Assembly (NCBI RefSeq): GCF_040610475.1
Contig: NZ_JBEXMJ010000009.1
Span: 1 to 64,000 of the forward strand
Length of the DNA stretch: 64,000 nucleotides
Direction: 5' to 3'
Origin: Actinopolymorpha sp. NPDC004070
Lineage (GTDB): Bacteria; Actinomycetota; Actinomycetes; Propionibacteriales; Actinopolymorphaceae
The notes under the pieces are model-generated. The model made no database searches. It was not told the origin of the DNA and was given only the letters and a program-made list of their open reading frames with translations. This document shows, in pieces, positions 24,118 to 32,339 of this stretch (its first letter is position 1; each line of letters begins with the position of its first letter). The translations under genes were made by a program, and so were the position numbers.

Positions 24118-25905
24118 ATGGCCGAGACAGTCGCCAACCGCATCCTTGCCCGGCTTCGGGAATGGGGTGTCGAGCAAGTCTTCGCATACCCTGGCGACGG
24201 CATCAACGGCCTGGTGGCAGCGTTCGGCGAGTCGGACAATCAGCCACGGTTCGTGCAGTCGCGGCACGAGGAGATGTCGGCCTTCGCGGCCGTGGGATAC
24301 GCGAAGTTCAGCGGCCAGGTCGGCGTGTGCATGGCGACCAGCGGGCCGGGCGCGATCCACCTGCTGAACGGCCTCTACGACGCGAAGCTCGACCACGTGC
24401 CGGTCGTGGCGATTGTCGGGCAGACCGCCCGCAGCGCCATGGGCGGCAGCTACCAGCAGGAGGTCGACCTGCAGAGCTTGTTCAAGGATGTGGCCAGCGA
24501 GTACCTCGTCGAGGTCAACGTCCCCGAACAGCTCCCCAACGCGCTTGACCGCGCGATCCGCACCGCGCAGGTACGCCGGGCGCCGACGGCGCTGATCATC
24601 CCGGCCGACCTGCAGGAGGAGGAGTACTCCCCGCCCGAGCACACCTTCAAGCAGGTGCCCTCCAGCCCGCCCGCCGACCTGCGGTCGCTGGTGGTGCCGC
24701 CGGAGGAGGAGATCGCCCGCGCGGCGGAGGTGCTCAACGCGGGCACGAAAGTCGCCATCCTGGTCGGCCAGGGTGCCCGCAACGCCGCCGAGGAGGTGCG
24801 CCAGGTCGCCGAGCTCACCGGAGCCGGCGTCGCGAAGGCCCTGCTCGGCAAGGACGTCCTCCCCGACGATCTTCCGTACGTCACCGGCTCCATCGGCCTG
24901 CTCGGCACCCGCCCGAGCTATGAGCTGATGCGTGACTGCGACACCCTGCTGATCGTCGGGTCGAGCTTCCCCTACACGCAGTTCCTGCCGGACTTCGGCC
25001 AGGCCCGCGCGGTGCAGATCGACCTCGATCCGGGGCTGATCGGGATGCGCTACCCCACCGAGGTCAACCTGCTCGGCGACGCCCGCTGCACGCTCGCGGC
25101 CCTGCTGCCCCGGCTGACCCGCAAGGACGACCGCTCGTGGCGGGAAACCATCGAGAAGAACGTCACCCGCTGGTGGGAGACGGTCGAGCACCAGGCGATG
25201 CTGGACGCCAAGCCGGTCAACCCGATGCGGATCGTGTGGGAGCTGTCCCAGCGCATCCCCGAGAACGCCATCGTGACGTCCGACTCCGGTTCCGCCGCCA
25301 ACTGGTACGCCCGCGACCTGCGGATCCGCGGTGACATCCGGGGCTCGCTGTCCGGCACGCTGGCCACGATGGGTCCGGGTGTGCCGTACGCCATCGGCGC
25401 GAAGTTCGCCCACCCCGGCCGCCCGGTGGTGGCCCTGGTCGGTGACGGTGCGATGCAGATGAACGGCATGGCCGAGCTGCTCACGATCTCGCGTTACTAC
25501 CGGCTGTGGTCGGATCCTCGGTGCGTCATCTGCGTCTTCCACAACAACGACCTCAACCAGGTCACCTGGGAGCTGCGGGCGATGGGCGGCTCGCCGAAGT
25601 TCGAGGAGTCGCAGGTGCTGCCGGAGGTGTCGTACGCCGACTTCGCCGCAGGCATCGGGCTGGAGGCCGTCACGGTGGACCACCCCGACCAGCTCGGGCC
25701 CGCGTGGGAGCGCACGCTCAGCGCCGACCGGCCCGCCGTGCTCGACGTCCGCTGCGACCCGGAGGTGCCGCCGATCCCGCCGCACGCCACCTGGGAGCAG
25801 ATGAAGGCGACCGCCGAGTCGGTGCTCAAGGGCGATCCGGCCGCCTGGCACCTGATGATCCAGGGCGCCAAGACCAAGGCGCAGGAGCTGCGCCCGGGGC
25901 GCTGA
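24118..25905 (+). CDS. Thiamine-pyrophosphate-dependent enzyme, pyruvate oxidase/acetolactate synthase-like
   Basis: A 595-residue enzyme with the three TPP-family domains: the N-terminal pyrimidine-binding domain with the catalytic glutamate in QSRHEEMSAFAAVGYAKF, a central domain, and the pyrophosphate domain with VALVGDGAMQMNGMAEL...FHNNDLNQ (GDG...NN motif). Stress-induced pyruvate oxidase-like proteins such as YdaP are the closest by eye. CAGGAGGGGAAC gives a strong ribosome site. It lies 52 bases after the sigma gene and 36 before the antiporter operon, so all may be one stress transcript. The substrate is uncertain. Confidence 0.88.
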   Translation: MAETVANRILARLREWGVEQVFAYPGDGINGLVAAFGESDNQPRFVQSRHEEMSAFAAVGYAKFSGQVGVCMATSGPGAIHLLNGLYDAKLDHVPVVAIVGQTARSAMGGSYQQEVDLQSLFKDVASEYLVEVNVPEQLPNALDRAIRTAQVRRAPTALIIPADLQEEEYSPPEHTFKQVPSSPPADLRSLVVPPEEEIARAAEVLNAGTKVAILVGQGARNAAEEVRQVAELTGAGVAKALLGKDVLPDDLPYVTGSIGLLGTRPSYELMRDCDTLLIVGSSFPYTQFLPDFGQARAVQIDLDPGLIGMRYPTEVNLLGDARCTLAALLPRLTRKDDRSWRETIEKNVTRWWETVEHQAMLDAKPVNPMRIVWELSQRIPENAIVTSDSGSAANWYARDLRIRGDIRGSLSGTLATMGPGVPYAIGAKFAHPGRPVVALVGDGAMQMNGMAELLTISRYYRLWSDPRCVICVFHNNDLNQVTWELRAMGGSPKFEESQVLPEVSYADFAAGIGLEAVTVDHPDQLGPAWERTLSADRPAVLDVRCDPEVPPIPPHATWEQMKATAESVLKGDPAAWHLMIQGAKTKAQELRPGR

Positions 25906-25941
25906 GGCGCTCGGGCGCCCACCGGGCCGGGAGATCGACCG

Positions 25942-26454
25942 ATGAGCCGCGTCGCCGCGTTGTGGATCTGGCTGTTCGCCCTGTGGCTGCTGCTGACCTG
26001 GACGCTCACCGTCGAGCAGTGGGTGGTCGGTGCGGTGGTGACCGCAGCGGTGGCGGTGGCGTTCGCGCCGCTCGGTGCGGTGCCTCGTCCCTGGCGGCTC
26101 GGGCCGCGCCGGTTGTGGCGGCTGGGCAGGCTGGCGGCCACGGCGCTGCGCCGAAGCGCCGTGGCGAACGTCCAGCTCACCGCCTGGATCTGGTCGGCGC
26201 GTCCAAGGCCGCCGTCGGGGATGCTGGTGGTGGCGACCAGCGCTCGGAGCGCCGCGGAGTTCACCACTGTCGGCGTGCTCACCTCGCTCATCGTCGACAA
26301 CCAACTCGTCGACGTCCACCGAGCCGGCCGTCGCCTGCAGTACCACGCGGTGCGGGTGAGGGACGAGGACCCCGCCCGCAACCGGGCCCGGATCAATGCG
26401 CCGGTGGAGGACCTGCTGGATCTCGGCGATGGCGGGGCCGGGGAGTCACGGTGA
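25942..26454 (+). CDS. mnhE: Mrp-type Na+/H+ antiporter subunit E
   Basis: A 170-residue membrane protein. Two hydrophobic segments in the first ~45 residues are followed by the cytoplasmic domain of MnhE/MrpE (NVQLTAWIW, then GMLVVATSARSAAEFTTVGVLTSL). It opens the antiporter operon and its stop overlaps the start of mnhF as GTGA. Mrp complexes exchange Na+ for H+ at the cytoplasmic membrane and help at high pH or salinity. Confidence 0.87.
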   Translation: MSRVAALWIWLFALWLLLTWTLTVEQWVVGAVVTAAVAVAFAPLGAVPRPWRLGPRRLWRLGRLAATALRRSAVANVQLTAWIWSARPRPPSGMLVVATSARSAAEFTTVGVLTSLIVDNQLVDVHRAGRRLQYHAVRVRDEDPARNRARINAPVEDLLDLGDGGAGESR

Positions 26455-26711
26455 CCGACATCTTCTGGATCGCGGCCGTCGCCGAGATCGTCATCGCCGT
26501 TCCGCTGCTCGCCCGGCTGGGCCGCGGCCCGACCGTCGCCGACCGGATCGTGGCGGTGAACACGGTCGCCACCCAGGCGACGCTGGCGGTGGTGTTCGCG
26601 GCGGCAGCGACCCAGCGACCGATCTACCTCGACGTCGCGTTGTGGCTCGCGGCGTTCAGCTACCTGGGCACGATCGTGTGGGCGCGGTATCTCGAGCGAG
26701 GCCTGCTGTGA
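26451..26711 (+). CDS. mnhF: Mrp-type antiporter subunit F
   Basis: An 86-residue protein with three predicted membrane helices and the family phrase RLGRGPTVADRIVAVNT. The GTG at 26451 overlaps the mnhE stop (GTGA), and its own TGA overlaps the mnhG start the same way. Length and motif match MnhF/MrpF. Confidence 0.9.
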   Translation: MTDIFWIAAVAEIVIAVPLLARLGRGPTVADRIVAVNTVATQATLAVVFAAAATQRPIYLDVALWLAAFSYLGTIVWARYLERGLL

Positions 26712-27106
26712 TCCGGACCGTGATCGTGGCCGCGCTGCTCCTGGTCGGGTTGTTCGTCTCCCTGTCCGGCGTCGTCGGCATCCTCCGGATGCCCGACGTG
26801 TACACCCGCATCCAGTGCTCGACGAAGAACATCACGATGGGCGCGCTGCCGGCCCTGCTCGCGCTGGTGGTCGGGATGGGCGCGCTCACCACGTACGGCA
26901 GCCGGGCGCTGATCGTCGCCGGCCTGCTGCTGCTGGTCAACCCGATCGCCTCGCACGCGCTCGTCCGGGCCGCGTACAAGAACGGTGCGCCGATGTGGCG
27001 GGGCGCGGTGGTCGACCAGGTGCGGGGGCCGGCGGCCGAGCGTCCCGGTGACGGTCCGGGCGGTGGTCCGCGCCGTGGTTCGGGCGACGGGGGAGACCGC
27101 CCGTGA
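26708..27106 (+). CDS. mnhG: Mrp-type antiporter subunit G
   Basis: A 132-residue protein with three hydrophobic segments and the MnhG signature GVVGILRMPDVYTRIQCSTK. The C-terminal ~35 residues are a Gly/Arg/Asp-rich tail not typical of the family. GTG start and stop both lie in 4-bp overlaps. Confidence 0.9.
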   Translation: MIRTVIVAALLLVGLFVSLSGVVGILRMPDVYTRIQCSTKNITMGALPALLALVVGMGALTTYGSRALIVAGLLLLVNPIASHALVRAAYKNGAPMWRGAVVDQVRGPAAERPGDGPGGGPRRGSGDGGDRP

Positions 27107-27459
27107 TGTTCTGGGTGCTCGACTTCGCCTGCCTGGCGGTGATTCTCGGCGCCGCGGTCATGGTCGTCCGCCTGCGTACTCTCACCGGAGCCGTGGTGGC
27201 GCTGTCGGCCGTGGGCACCGTGCTCACCCTGCTGTTCGTCGTCCTCGGCGCCCCTGACGTCGCACACGCCGAGGTCGCGGTGGGCGCGATCGCCCTGCCC
27301 GTGCTCTTCCTCGTCGCCATCGGCAAGATCCGTACGGTGGTCGAACCCGACCAGGTGGGCGAGCCTTCCGTCGACTATCCGCCCGATCCCGGGCGTACCG
27401 ACCCGACGCGACGCCCACGGGGGACCGGAGCCGGTGAGCCCGAGGGGTCGGGCGGATGA
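27103..27459 (+). CDS. DUF4040 / MbhD-like antiporter subunit (MrpA C-terminal fragment equivalent)
   Basis: A 118-residue membrane protein with three hydrophobic segments and GAPDVAHAEVAVGAIALPVLFL, the signature shared by MbhD and the C-terminal part of MrpA. In many Mrp systems this is part of the large MrpA; here it is a separate gene. GTG start (GTGATG, either codon possible) overlaps the mnhG stop. Confidence 0.82.
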   Translation: MMFWVLDFACLAVILGAAVMVVRLRTLTGAVVALSAVGTVLTLLFVVLGAPDVAHAEVAVGAIALPVLFLVAIGKIRTVVEPDQVGEPSVDYPPDPGRTDPTRRPRGTGAGEPEGSGG

Positions 27460-28478
27460 ACGCCGGGCAGCGGTCTCGCTCGGAGGCGACGCACCGGCCC
27501 GTGGTCGGAGCGGTCCTCTCGCTGGGCTTCCTGGCAGTGCTGGTGGTCGCATTGCTGGGACTGCCCGGTGACCGGGCGCCGTTGCCGGCCGTCGCCCGGC
27601 AGGCGCTGGAGATGTCGCTGCCGGTCTGGCACTCGACCGAGCCCGTCAACGTCGTGGTGTACGGCGTTCGCGGGTTCGACACCTTCGGCGAGACGTTCTT
27701 GTTGCTGGCAGCCGTCGTGGGAGTGATCCTGCTCGCCCGCACCAGGGAGCCGCGCGCGGGCTTCGTCGGCGAGGAGGAGGCGGCCGGACCTGAGCAGCGG
27801 GCGGAGGACCCGGGCGCGGAAGGGCATCAGGAAGCGACCGGCCAAGGCGGAGAGGGGAACGAGGAAGGCACCGCCCGGACCGCGGAACGGGCCGAGCAGA
27901 CCGGCGACGGCGGCCGCCGGGAGGCGCCGCTCACCCCCGACGACGAGCCGCTCGGGACGCCGGCGCCCGAGCGCGCGCAGGGCATGTCGGTGGTGGTCCG
28001 CGGCGGCATCCGCACCGCGGCGCCCCTGCTCGCGGTCATGGGCCTCTACCTCGTCGCCTGGGGGTACTCGCCCGGGGGTGGTTTCCCGGGTGGTGCGGTC
28101 CTGCTCGGCGTCGTCCTGCTCGTCTACGCCGCGCTCGGCTACGGCGCGATCAGCCGGGTGATCCGGCCCGGCCTGCTGGAGCCGCTCGAACTCGCCGGCG
28201 CGCTGGCCATCTGTGCCCTCGGCCTGGTGGGCCTCGCGGTCGCCGGCGCGTTCTGGGCGAACTGGCTGCCGGTCGCGCCCGCGCAGACGATCCGCTCCGG
28301 CGGAATCGTGCAGGCGTTCTCGGTGGCGGAGCTGGTGGAGGTGTCGACCGGCCTCACCCTCGCGGTGTTCGGGCTGCTCGGCATGCGCCACGACTGGACG
28401 CCCGACCCCGACGACGGCGACGGCGACGGTAACGGGAACGGCGACAACCATCGCGGTGGCTCCGGGGGCGGTCGGTGA
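27456..28478 (+). CDS. mnhB: MbhE-MnhB fusion antiporter subunit
   Basis: A 340-residue fused subunit. Residues 1 to about 90 look like MbhE/MrpA tail, with two hydrophobic segments and the conserved VYGVRGFDTFGETF. Residues about 93-170 are a strongly charged Glu/Gly/Arg-rich insert. Residues about 170-320 are MnhB (GIRTAAPLLAVMGLYLVAWGYSPGGGFPGGA). A Asp/Gly/Asn tail ends it. ATG in ATGA overlap with the upstream stop. Confidence 0.85.
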   Translation: MNAGQRSRSEATHRPVVGAVLSLGFLAVLVVALLGLPGDRAPLPAVARQALEMSLPVWHSTEPVNVVVYGVRGFDTFGETFLLLAAVVGVILLARTREPRAGFVGEEEAAGPEQRAEDPGAEGHQEATGQGGEGNEEGTARTAERAEQTGDGGRREAPLTPDDEPLGTPAPERAQGMSVVVRGGIRTAAPLLAVMGLYLVAWGYSPGGGFPGGAVLLGVVLLVYAALGYGAISRVIRPGLLEPLELAGALAICALGLVGLAVAGAFWANWLPVAPAQTIRSGGIVQAFSVAELVEVSTGLTLAVFGLLGMRHDWTPDPDDGDGDGNGNGDNHRGGSGGGR

Positions 28479-28843
28479 TCCACGTCAACTACGTCGCCGC
28501 TGCGGCGTTGTTCTGCGTCGGCCTGTACGCCGTCCTCACCCGGCGCAACCTGCTGCGGATGGTGATGGGCCTGTCCCTGATGGAGTCCTCGACCTACCTG
28601 TTGCTGGTGTCGATGGCCTACCGGCGAGGCTCCACCGCGCCGGTCCTGCTCGACCCGCCGCCGGGAAAGACGGCGAGCCAACTGGCGGCCGGCAACGTCG
28701 CCGACCCGGTCCTGCAGAACTTCTGCATCACCGCCGTGGTCATCGGGGTCGCGGTCACGGCGGTGTTCCTGGCGGTCGTGGTCCGGATCGCCCAGCACCA
28801 CCGCACCCTGGACGCCGACGAGGTGCGGGCGATGGGCGGATGA
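28475..28843 (+). CDS. mnhC: Mrp-type antiporter subunit C
   Basis: A 122-residue NuoK-like protein with three membrane helices. MnhC/NuoK features are GLYAVLTRRNLLRMVMGLSLMESSTYLLLV and DPVLQNFCITAVVIGVAVTA. GTG start overlaps the mnhB stop, and its own stop overlaps the mnhD start as ATGA. Confidence 0.92.
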   Translation: MIHVNYVAAAALFCVGLYAVLTRRNLLRMVMGLSLMESSTYLLLVSMAYRRGSTAPVLLDPPPGKTASQLAAGNVADPVLQNFCITAVVIGVAVTAVFLAVVVRIAQHHRTLDADEVRAMGG

Positions 28844-30630
28844 GCCTGATGAGCACGACGAGCCTGACGAGCACGTCCACGCTGGACTCGCTGCTGCCGT
28901 TGCCCGCGGTCGTCCTCATCATCGGTGCGACGGTGTGCCCGCTGCTGGGGAGGGTCTCCTCCCGGGCGCCGGTGATCGTGGCGGTGCTGGCCTGCGGCAC
29001 GGCGAGCGGGATCCTGGCGCTGTTCGCTCCCGCGGTCTACTCCGGCCGGCTGCTGGTGACCTACCTCGGTGGCTGGACGCCGAAGGACGGCGCGGCCCTC
29101 GGCATCGCGTTCGCCGCCGATCCGTTCGGGCTGAGCTACGCGCTCGCGGTGACGGTGGTGAGCCTGGTGCTCACGGTGTTCACGTTGTCGATGCTGGGCG
29201 GGCTGGGCCGCCGCGAACTCGGGGGTTACGCCTGTCTGTTCCTGCTGCTGGCCGCCGCCCTGGTGGGGATCGCGCTGACCGCCGACGCGTTCAACATGTT
29301 CGTGTGGCTGGAGGTCGCGGCACTGGCGAGCTACGCGCTGACCGGCTTCTTCCTGGAACGCCCGACCGCGCTGGAGGCGGCGTTCAAGATCTTGGTCCTG
29401 ACCACGATCGGGACGTTCTGCGTCTTCGTCGGCACCGGCATCCTGTACGCGCGGTACGGCGCGCTCAACCTCGGTCAGCTGCACCACGCGCTCGAACCCC
29501 GCGCGGGGGTGGTCGGGCTGCTCGCGCTGGGCCTGGTCATCACCGGCTACGGCACCAAGGCCGGGCTGATCCCGTTCCACGGCTGGCTGGCCGACGCGCA
29601 CACCGCCGCGCCGGGTCCGGTGTCGGCGATGTTCTCCGGCCTGATGGTGAGCCTGGGCGTGGTCGGGATCGCCAGGTTCGCCTTTCTGGTCTACGGCCGG
29701 CCAACGCCCGTGCTAGGCGTGCTGATGGTGGTGGGCGTCGTCTCCGCGGTGGTGGGCGCGCTGCTGAGCCTGGGGCAGGACGACCTGAAACGGCTGCTGG
29801 CGTACGACACGGTGTCCCAGATCGGCGTGGTGACGGCGGGTCTGGCGATCGGGACCCGGCTCGGCGTGGCCGGTGGGGCGTACCAACTGCTCAACCACAC
29901 GCTGTTCAAGACGCTGCTGTTCCTGTGCGCGGGCACGGTCCTGCACACCACCGGCAAGGAACGCCTGTCCGAACTCGGCGGGCTGGCCCGGAAGATGCCC
30001 CTGGTGGCGGCGGCGTTCCTGGTGGGCGTGCTCGCGATCTCCGGACTCCCGCCGCTGAACGGCTACGTGTCGGTGGGGCTGATCCACGAGGGACTGGAGG
30101 AGACCCACCAGTACGTCCCGCTGGCGGCTCTCCTCCTCAGTCAGGCGGTCACCGTGGCGGCACTGGGCCGGGCGACGTGGCGGGTGTTCTTCGGACCGGC
30201 CCGGGGTCCGGCCCCGGCCGGTGAGTCCGCGCGGCCGGGGATGGTCGCCGGGTTCCTCGCCCTGGCGACGCTGTGCGTGGCCTTCGGCGCGGTGCCGGAG
30301 CTGCTGCTGGACCGGGTGCTCGGCCCGGCCGCGGACTGGTTGCTGGACGCGGGCGACTACGGCCGGTCCGTGCTGGCCGGTGGAGGGCACGTGACGCTCG
30401 GCCCGGCGCTCACCTTCGACTATCTCGCGCCGAAGTCGCTGCTGGTCGCCCTCGCCACTGCGGCCGTCGGCGTGCTGCTGGCCCGGCGGTACGCCGGCGA
30501 CCGCGTGCCCGGCGGCTTGGTGACACCGCTGCGCAGGCTGCACACCGGGTCGGTGAACGACTACGCGAGCTTCCTGGTGGCCGGGCTGCTGCTGGTGTGC
30601 GGAGGGCTGCTGGCCGGGCGGCTTGGGTAG
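28840..30630 (+). CDS. mnhD: Mrp-type antiporter subunit D (NuoN/NuoM-like proton channel)
   Basis: A 596-residue multi-spanning proton-translocating subunit. Conserved parts are the glutamate in FNMFVWLEVAALASYAL, the lysine in GYGTKAGLIPFHGWLADAHTAAPGPVSAMFSG, and the lysine-helix region around DDLKRLLAYDTVSQIG. The ATG at 28840 is fixed by the ATGA overlap with mnhC; the longer open frame upstream is shadow. It is the only large channel subunit in the operon; no full MnhA is present. The stop lies in a 13-bp tandem array. Confidence 0.92.
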   Translation: MSLMSTTSLTSTSTLDSLLPLPAVVLIIGATVCPLLGRVSSRAPVIVAVLACGTASGILALFAPAVYSGRLLVTYLGGWTPKDGAALGIAFAADPFGLSYALAVTVVSLVLTVFTLSMLGGLGRRELGGYACLFLLLAAALVGIALTADAFNMFVWLEVAALASYALTGFFLERPTALEAAFKILVLTTIGTFCVFVGTGILYARYGALNLGQLHHALEPRAGVVGLLALGLVITGYGTKAGLIPFHGWLADAHTAAPGPVSAMFSGLMVSLGVVGIARFAFLVYGRPTPVLGVLMVVGVVSAVVGALLSLGQDDLKRLLAYDTVSQIGVVTAGLAIGTRLGVAGGAYQLLNHTLFKTLLFLCAGTVLHTTGKERLSELGGLARKMPLVAAAFLVGVLAISGLPPLNGYVSVGLIHEGLEETHQYVPLAALLLSQAVTVAALGRATWRVFFGPARGPAPAGESARPGMVAGFLALATLCVAFGAVPELLLDRVLGPAADWLLDAGDYGRSVLAGGGHVTLGPALTFDYLAPKSLLVALATAAVGVLLARRYAGDRVPGGLVTPLRRLHTGSVNDYASFLVAGLLLVCGGLLAGRLG

Positions 30631-30672
30631 GCGACTGGGGTAGGCGACTGGGGTACGCGACTGGGGTAGGCG
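30627..30672 (+). repeat. 13-bp tandem repeats at the mnhD stop codon
   Basis: Three full copies of GTAGGCGACTGGG (one G-to-C variant) and a partial fourth start one base before the TAG stop of mnhD. Unit length and placement match the separate array at the ferredoxin stop, though the sequence differs. Confidence 0.9.
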
Positions 30673-30711
30673 GACGGCGATGGGCGCCTCAGGAAGGAGG
30701 TGAACGGGCAG

Positions 30712-31560
30712 ATGCCCGAACTCCCTGACGTGGAAGGTTTCCGGCGGGTGGTGAGCGACCACGCGGTCGGAGCCCGCGTCGAGGGCGTACAGGTCGCCGA
30801 CGAGGGAGTTCTGCGCGGCGTGAGCGGCCGGGTGTTTCGGCGCCGGATCGTCGGCGCGACGCTCACCGAACCCCACCGGCACGGCAAGTGGCTGGTCGTG
30901 CCGCTCGCCGGTTCCGGCGGCGCCGAACGCCCCACCGGACACCCCACCGAACACCGGCCGGACGACCCGAGCGTGGTCTTCCACTTCGGCATGACGGGCG
31001 GGTTGTCGTGGGTGCCGGCAGAGCGGGTGGGGGAGGAGCCCCCGCACCGCCACGACCGGGTGGTCCTGCGTACCGAAGGTGGCGAGCTGCGGTTCCGCGA
31101 CATGCGGAAATTACAGGGGATCCGGTTGGCCGAGAGCGACCACGCCGTCGACGTGCTGCTGGGCGGCCTCGGCCCGGACGCCGCGACGGTGACGGCGGCG
31201 GGTTTCCGTCAGCAGGTAAGGCCGTTACGGCGTCAACTCAAGCCTGCGCTGATGGACCAGACCGTGATCGCCGGCCTCGGCAACCTGCTGGTGGACGAGA
31301 CCATGTGGCGTGCCGGGCTGCGCCCCGACCGGCCGACCGCCGGGCTCGACGACGCCGCGCTGAACCGTCTCCACGCCCGGATGCGCACGGTCGTACGGCA
31401 CAGCATGCGCCATGGCCGGGTGCCGGCGAATCCGTCCTGGCTGACCGGGCACCGCGACCCGGGACAGGACCAGATCTGCCCCCGGTGCGGCACCCCGCTT
31501 CGGCGCGGCCGGGTCGGCGGGCGGACGACCGTGTGGTGCCCGCGCTGCCAGCCCGGCTGA
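30712..31560 (+). CDS. Formamidopyrimidine-DNA glycosylase / Nei family
   Basis: A 282-residue base-excision repair enzyme. The mature N-terminus PELPDVEGF places the catalytic proline at residue 2, which fixes the ATG at 30712; GGAGG lies 11 bases upstream. A zinc finger ends the protein (CPRCGTPLRRGR...CPRC). The HRHGKWL lysine segment and GLGNLLVDETMWRAG helix-two-turn-helix support the family. A proline-rich insert sits near residue 75. Whether it prefers oxidised purines (Fpg) or pyrimidines (Nei) is not decided here. Confidence 0.92.
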   Translation: MPELPDVEGFRRVVSDHAVGARVEGVQVADEGVLRGVSGRVFRRRIVGATLTEPHRHGKWLVVPLAGSGGAERPTGHPTEHRPDDPSVVFHFGMTGGLSWVPAERVGEEPPHRHDRVVLRTEGGELRFRDMRKLQGIRLAESDHAVDVLLGGLGPDAATVTAAGFRQQVRPLRRQLKPALMDQTVIAGLGNLLVDETMWRAGLRPDRPTAGLDDAALNRLHARMRTVVRHSMRHGRVPANPSWLTGHRDPGQDQICPRCGTPLRRGRVGGRTTVWCPRCQPG

Positions 31561-31777
31561 TGCGGGCCGCAGTACGCAGGCGAAGAGCCCGCCTCAGGCC
31601 GCTTCATCACCTTCTCGGCCTCGGCGTGCGCCTGCGTCTCGTGGTCGGTGAGAACCTCCTCCTTAGTACGACGCCGATTACGCCTACCCCGTCGGGTGTG
31701 GCGTACGCGTACGCGGCCGACTGCGTGGTAGGTAAGCCTGGTGCGGCCTTCCAGGTCGCGGAATGGGAGAACACATC

Positions 31778-32068
31778 ATGTCGCTGTGGACGCGAATGCG
31801 TGACCGAGTGAAGCGAGACCGGTCGGGACGTCACCTGGGTGAGGCGGACGCGCCGTCGGATGCCGGTCCGGGCAGCTCGCGGGCCACCGGTGGCGGACCG
31901 GAGGCCGCGGGTCGCGAACCCACCGGCTCGACCGGCACCGGCACCACCGGCTCCACACAGAGCGAGACCTACGTCGGCCGCGTGGGTGGGGACGACGATG
32001 CCGGTGCCGCGCAGGAGTCCGGCGCCGAACGCCGTGCGGACGCCGAGGACCAGCCGCGTCCGAACTGA
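31778..32068 (+). CDS. Small hydrophilic hypothetical protein
   Basis: A 96-residue protein with a basic amphipathic start (MSLWTRMRDRVKRDRSGRHLGE) and a Gly/Ser/Thr/Glu-rich, probably disordered remainder. GGGAGA 8 bases before the ATG supports translation. No cysteine, signal peptide or recognisable domain. A longer antisense frame covers the same bases and looks like shadow. Confidence 0.5.
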   Translation: MSLWTRMRDRVKRDRSGRHLGEADAPSDAGPGSSRATGGGPEAAGREPTGSTGTGTTGSTQSETYVGRVGGDDDAGAAQESGAERRADAEDQPRPN

Positions 32069-32170
32069 CGTCGTTCGCGGCCGGTTCGTCCCGGAAGGAC
32101 CGCCCAACCAAGTGCGGTTTTTCTTGTTAGGGACATTGTTCGGCACTTGTGCGCACGAGGCAGGCAGTGA

Positions 32171-32200
32171 TTGACACCGGCGAAGGCGGGCTGTCAACAT
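32171..32200 (+). promoter_or_regulatory. Candidate sigma-70-type promoter for the GH9 gene
   Basis: TTGACA at 32171-32176 is followed after 18 bases by CAACAT. A 5-bp inverted repeat CTGGG-N7-CCCAG at 32206-32222 sits where transcription would begin. It is only a weak match to the TGGGAGCGCTCCCA operator of the cellulose repressor CebR. Confidence 0.4.
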
Positions 32201-32339
32201 CACGGCTGGGCCAGGCTCCCAGTCGTTGGCACGACCGTATCGGGGACTGAAAGGGTCGTCGGTCACGACCGGGCGGGTCCAACGACCAATCCGCTCAAGC
32301 GCAGCCCCGCCGGGCCGCCGACCGCGTGTGAGGACGACC

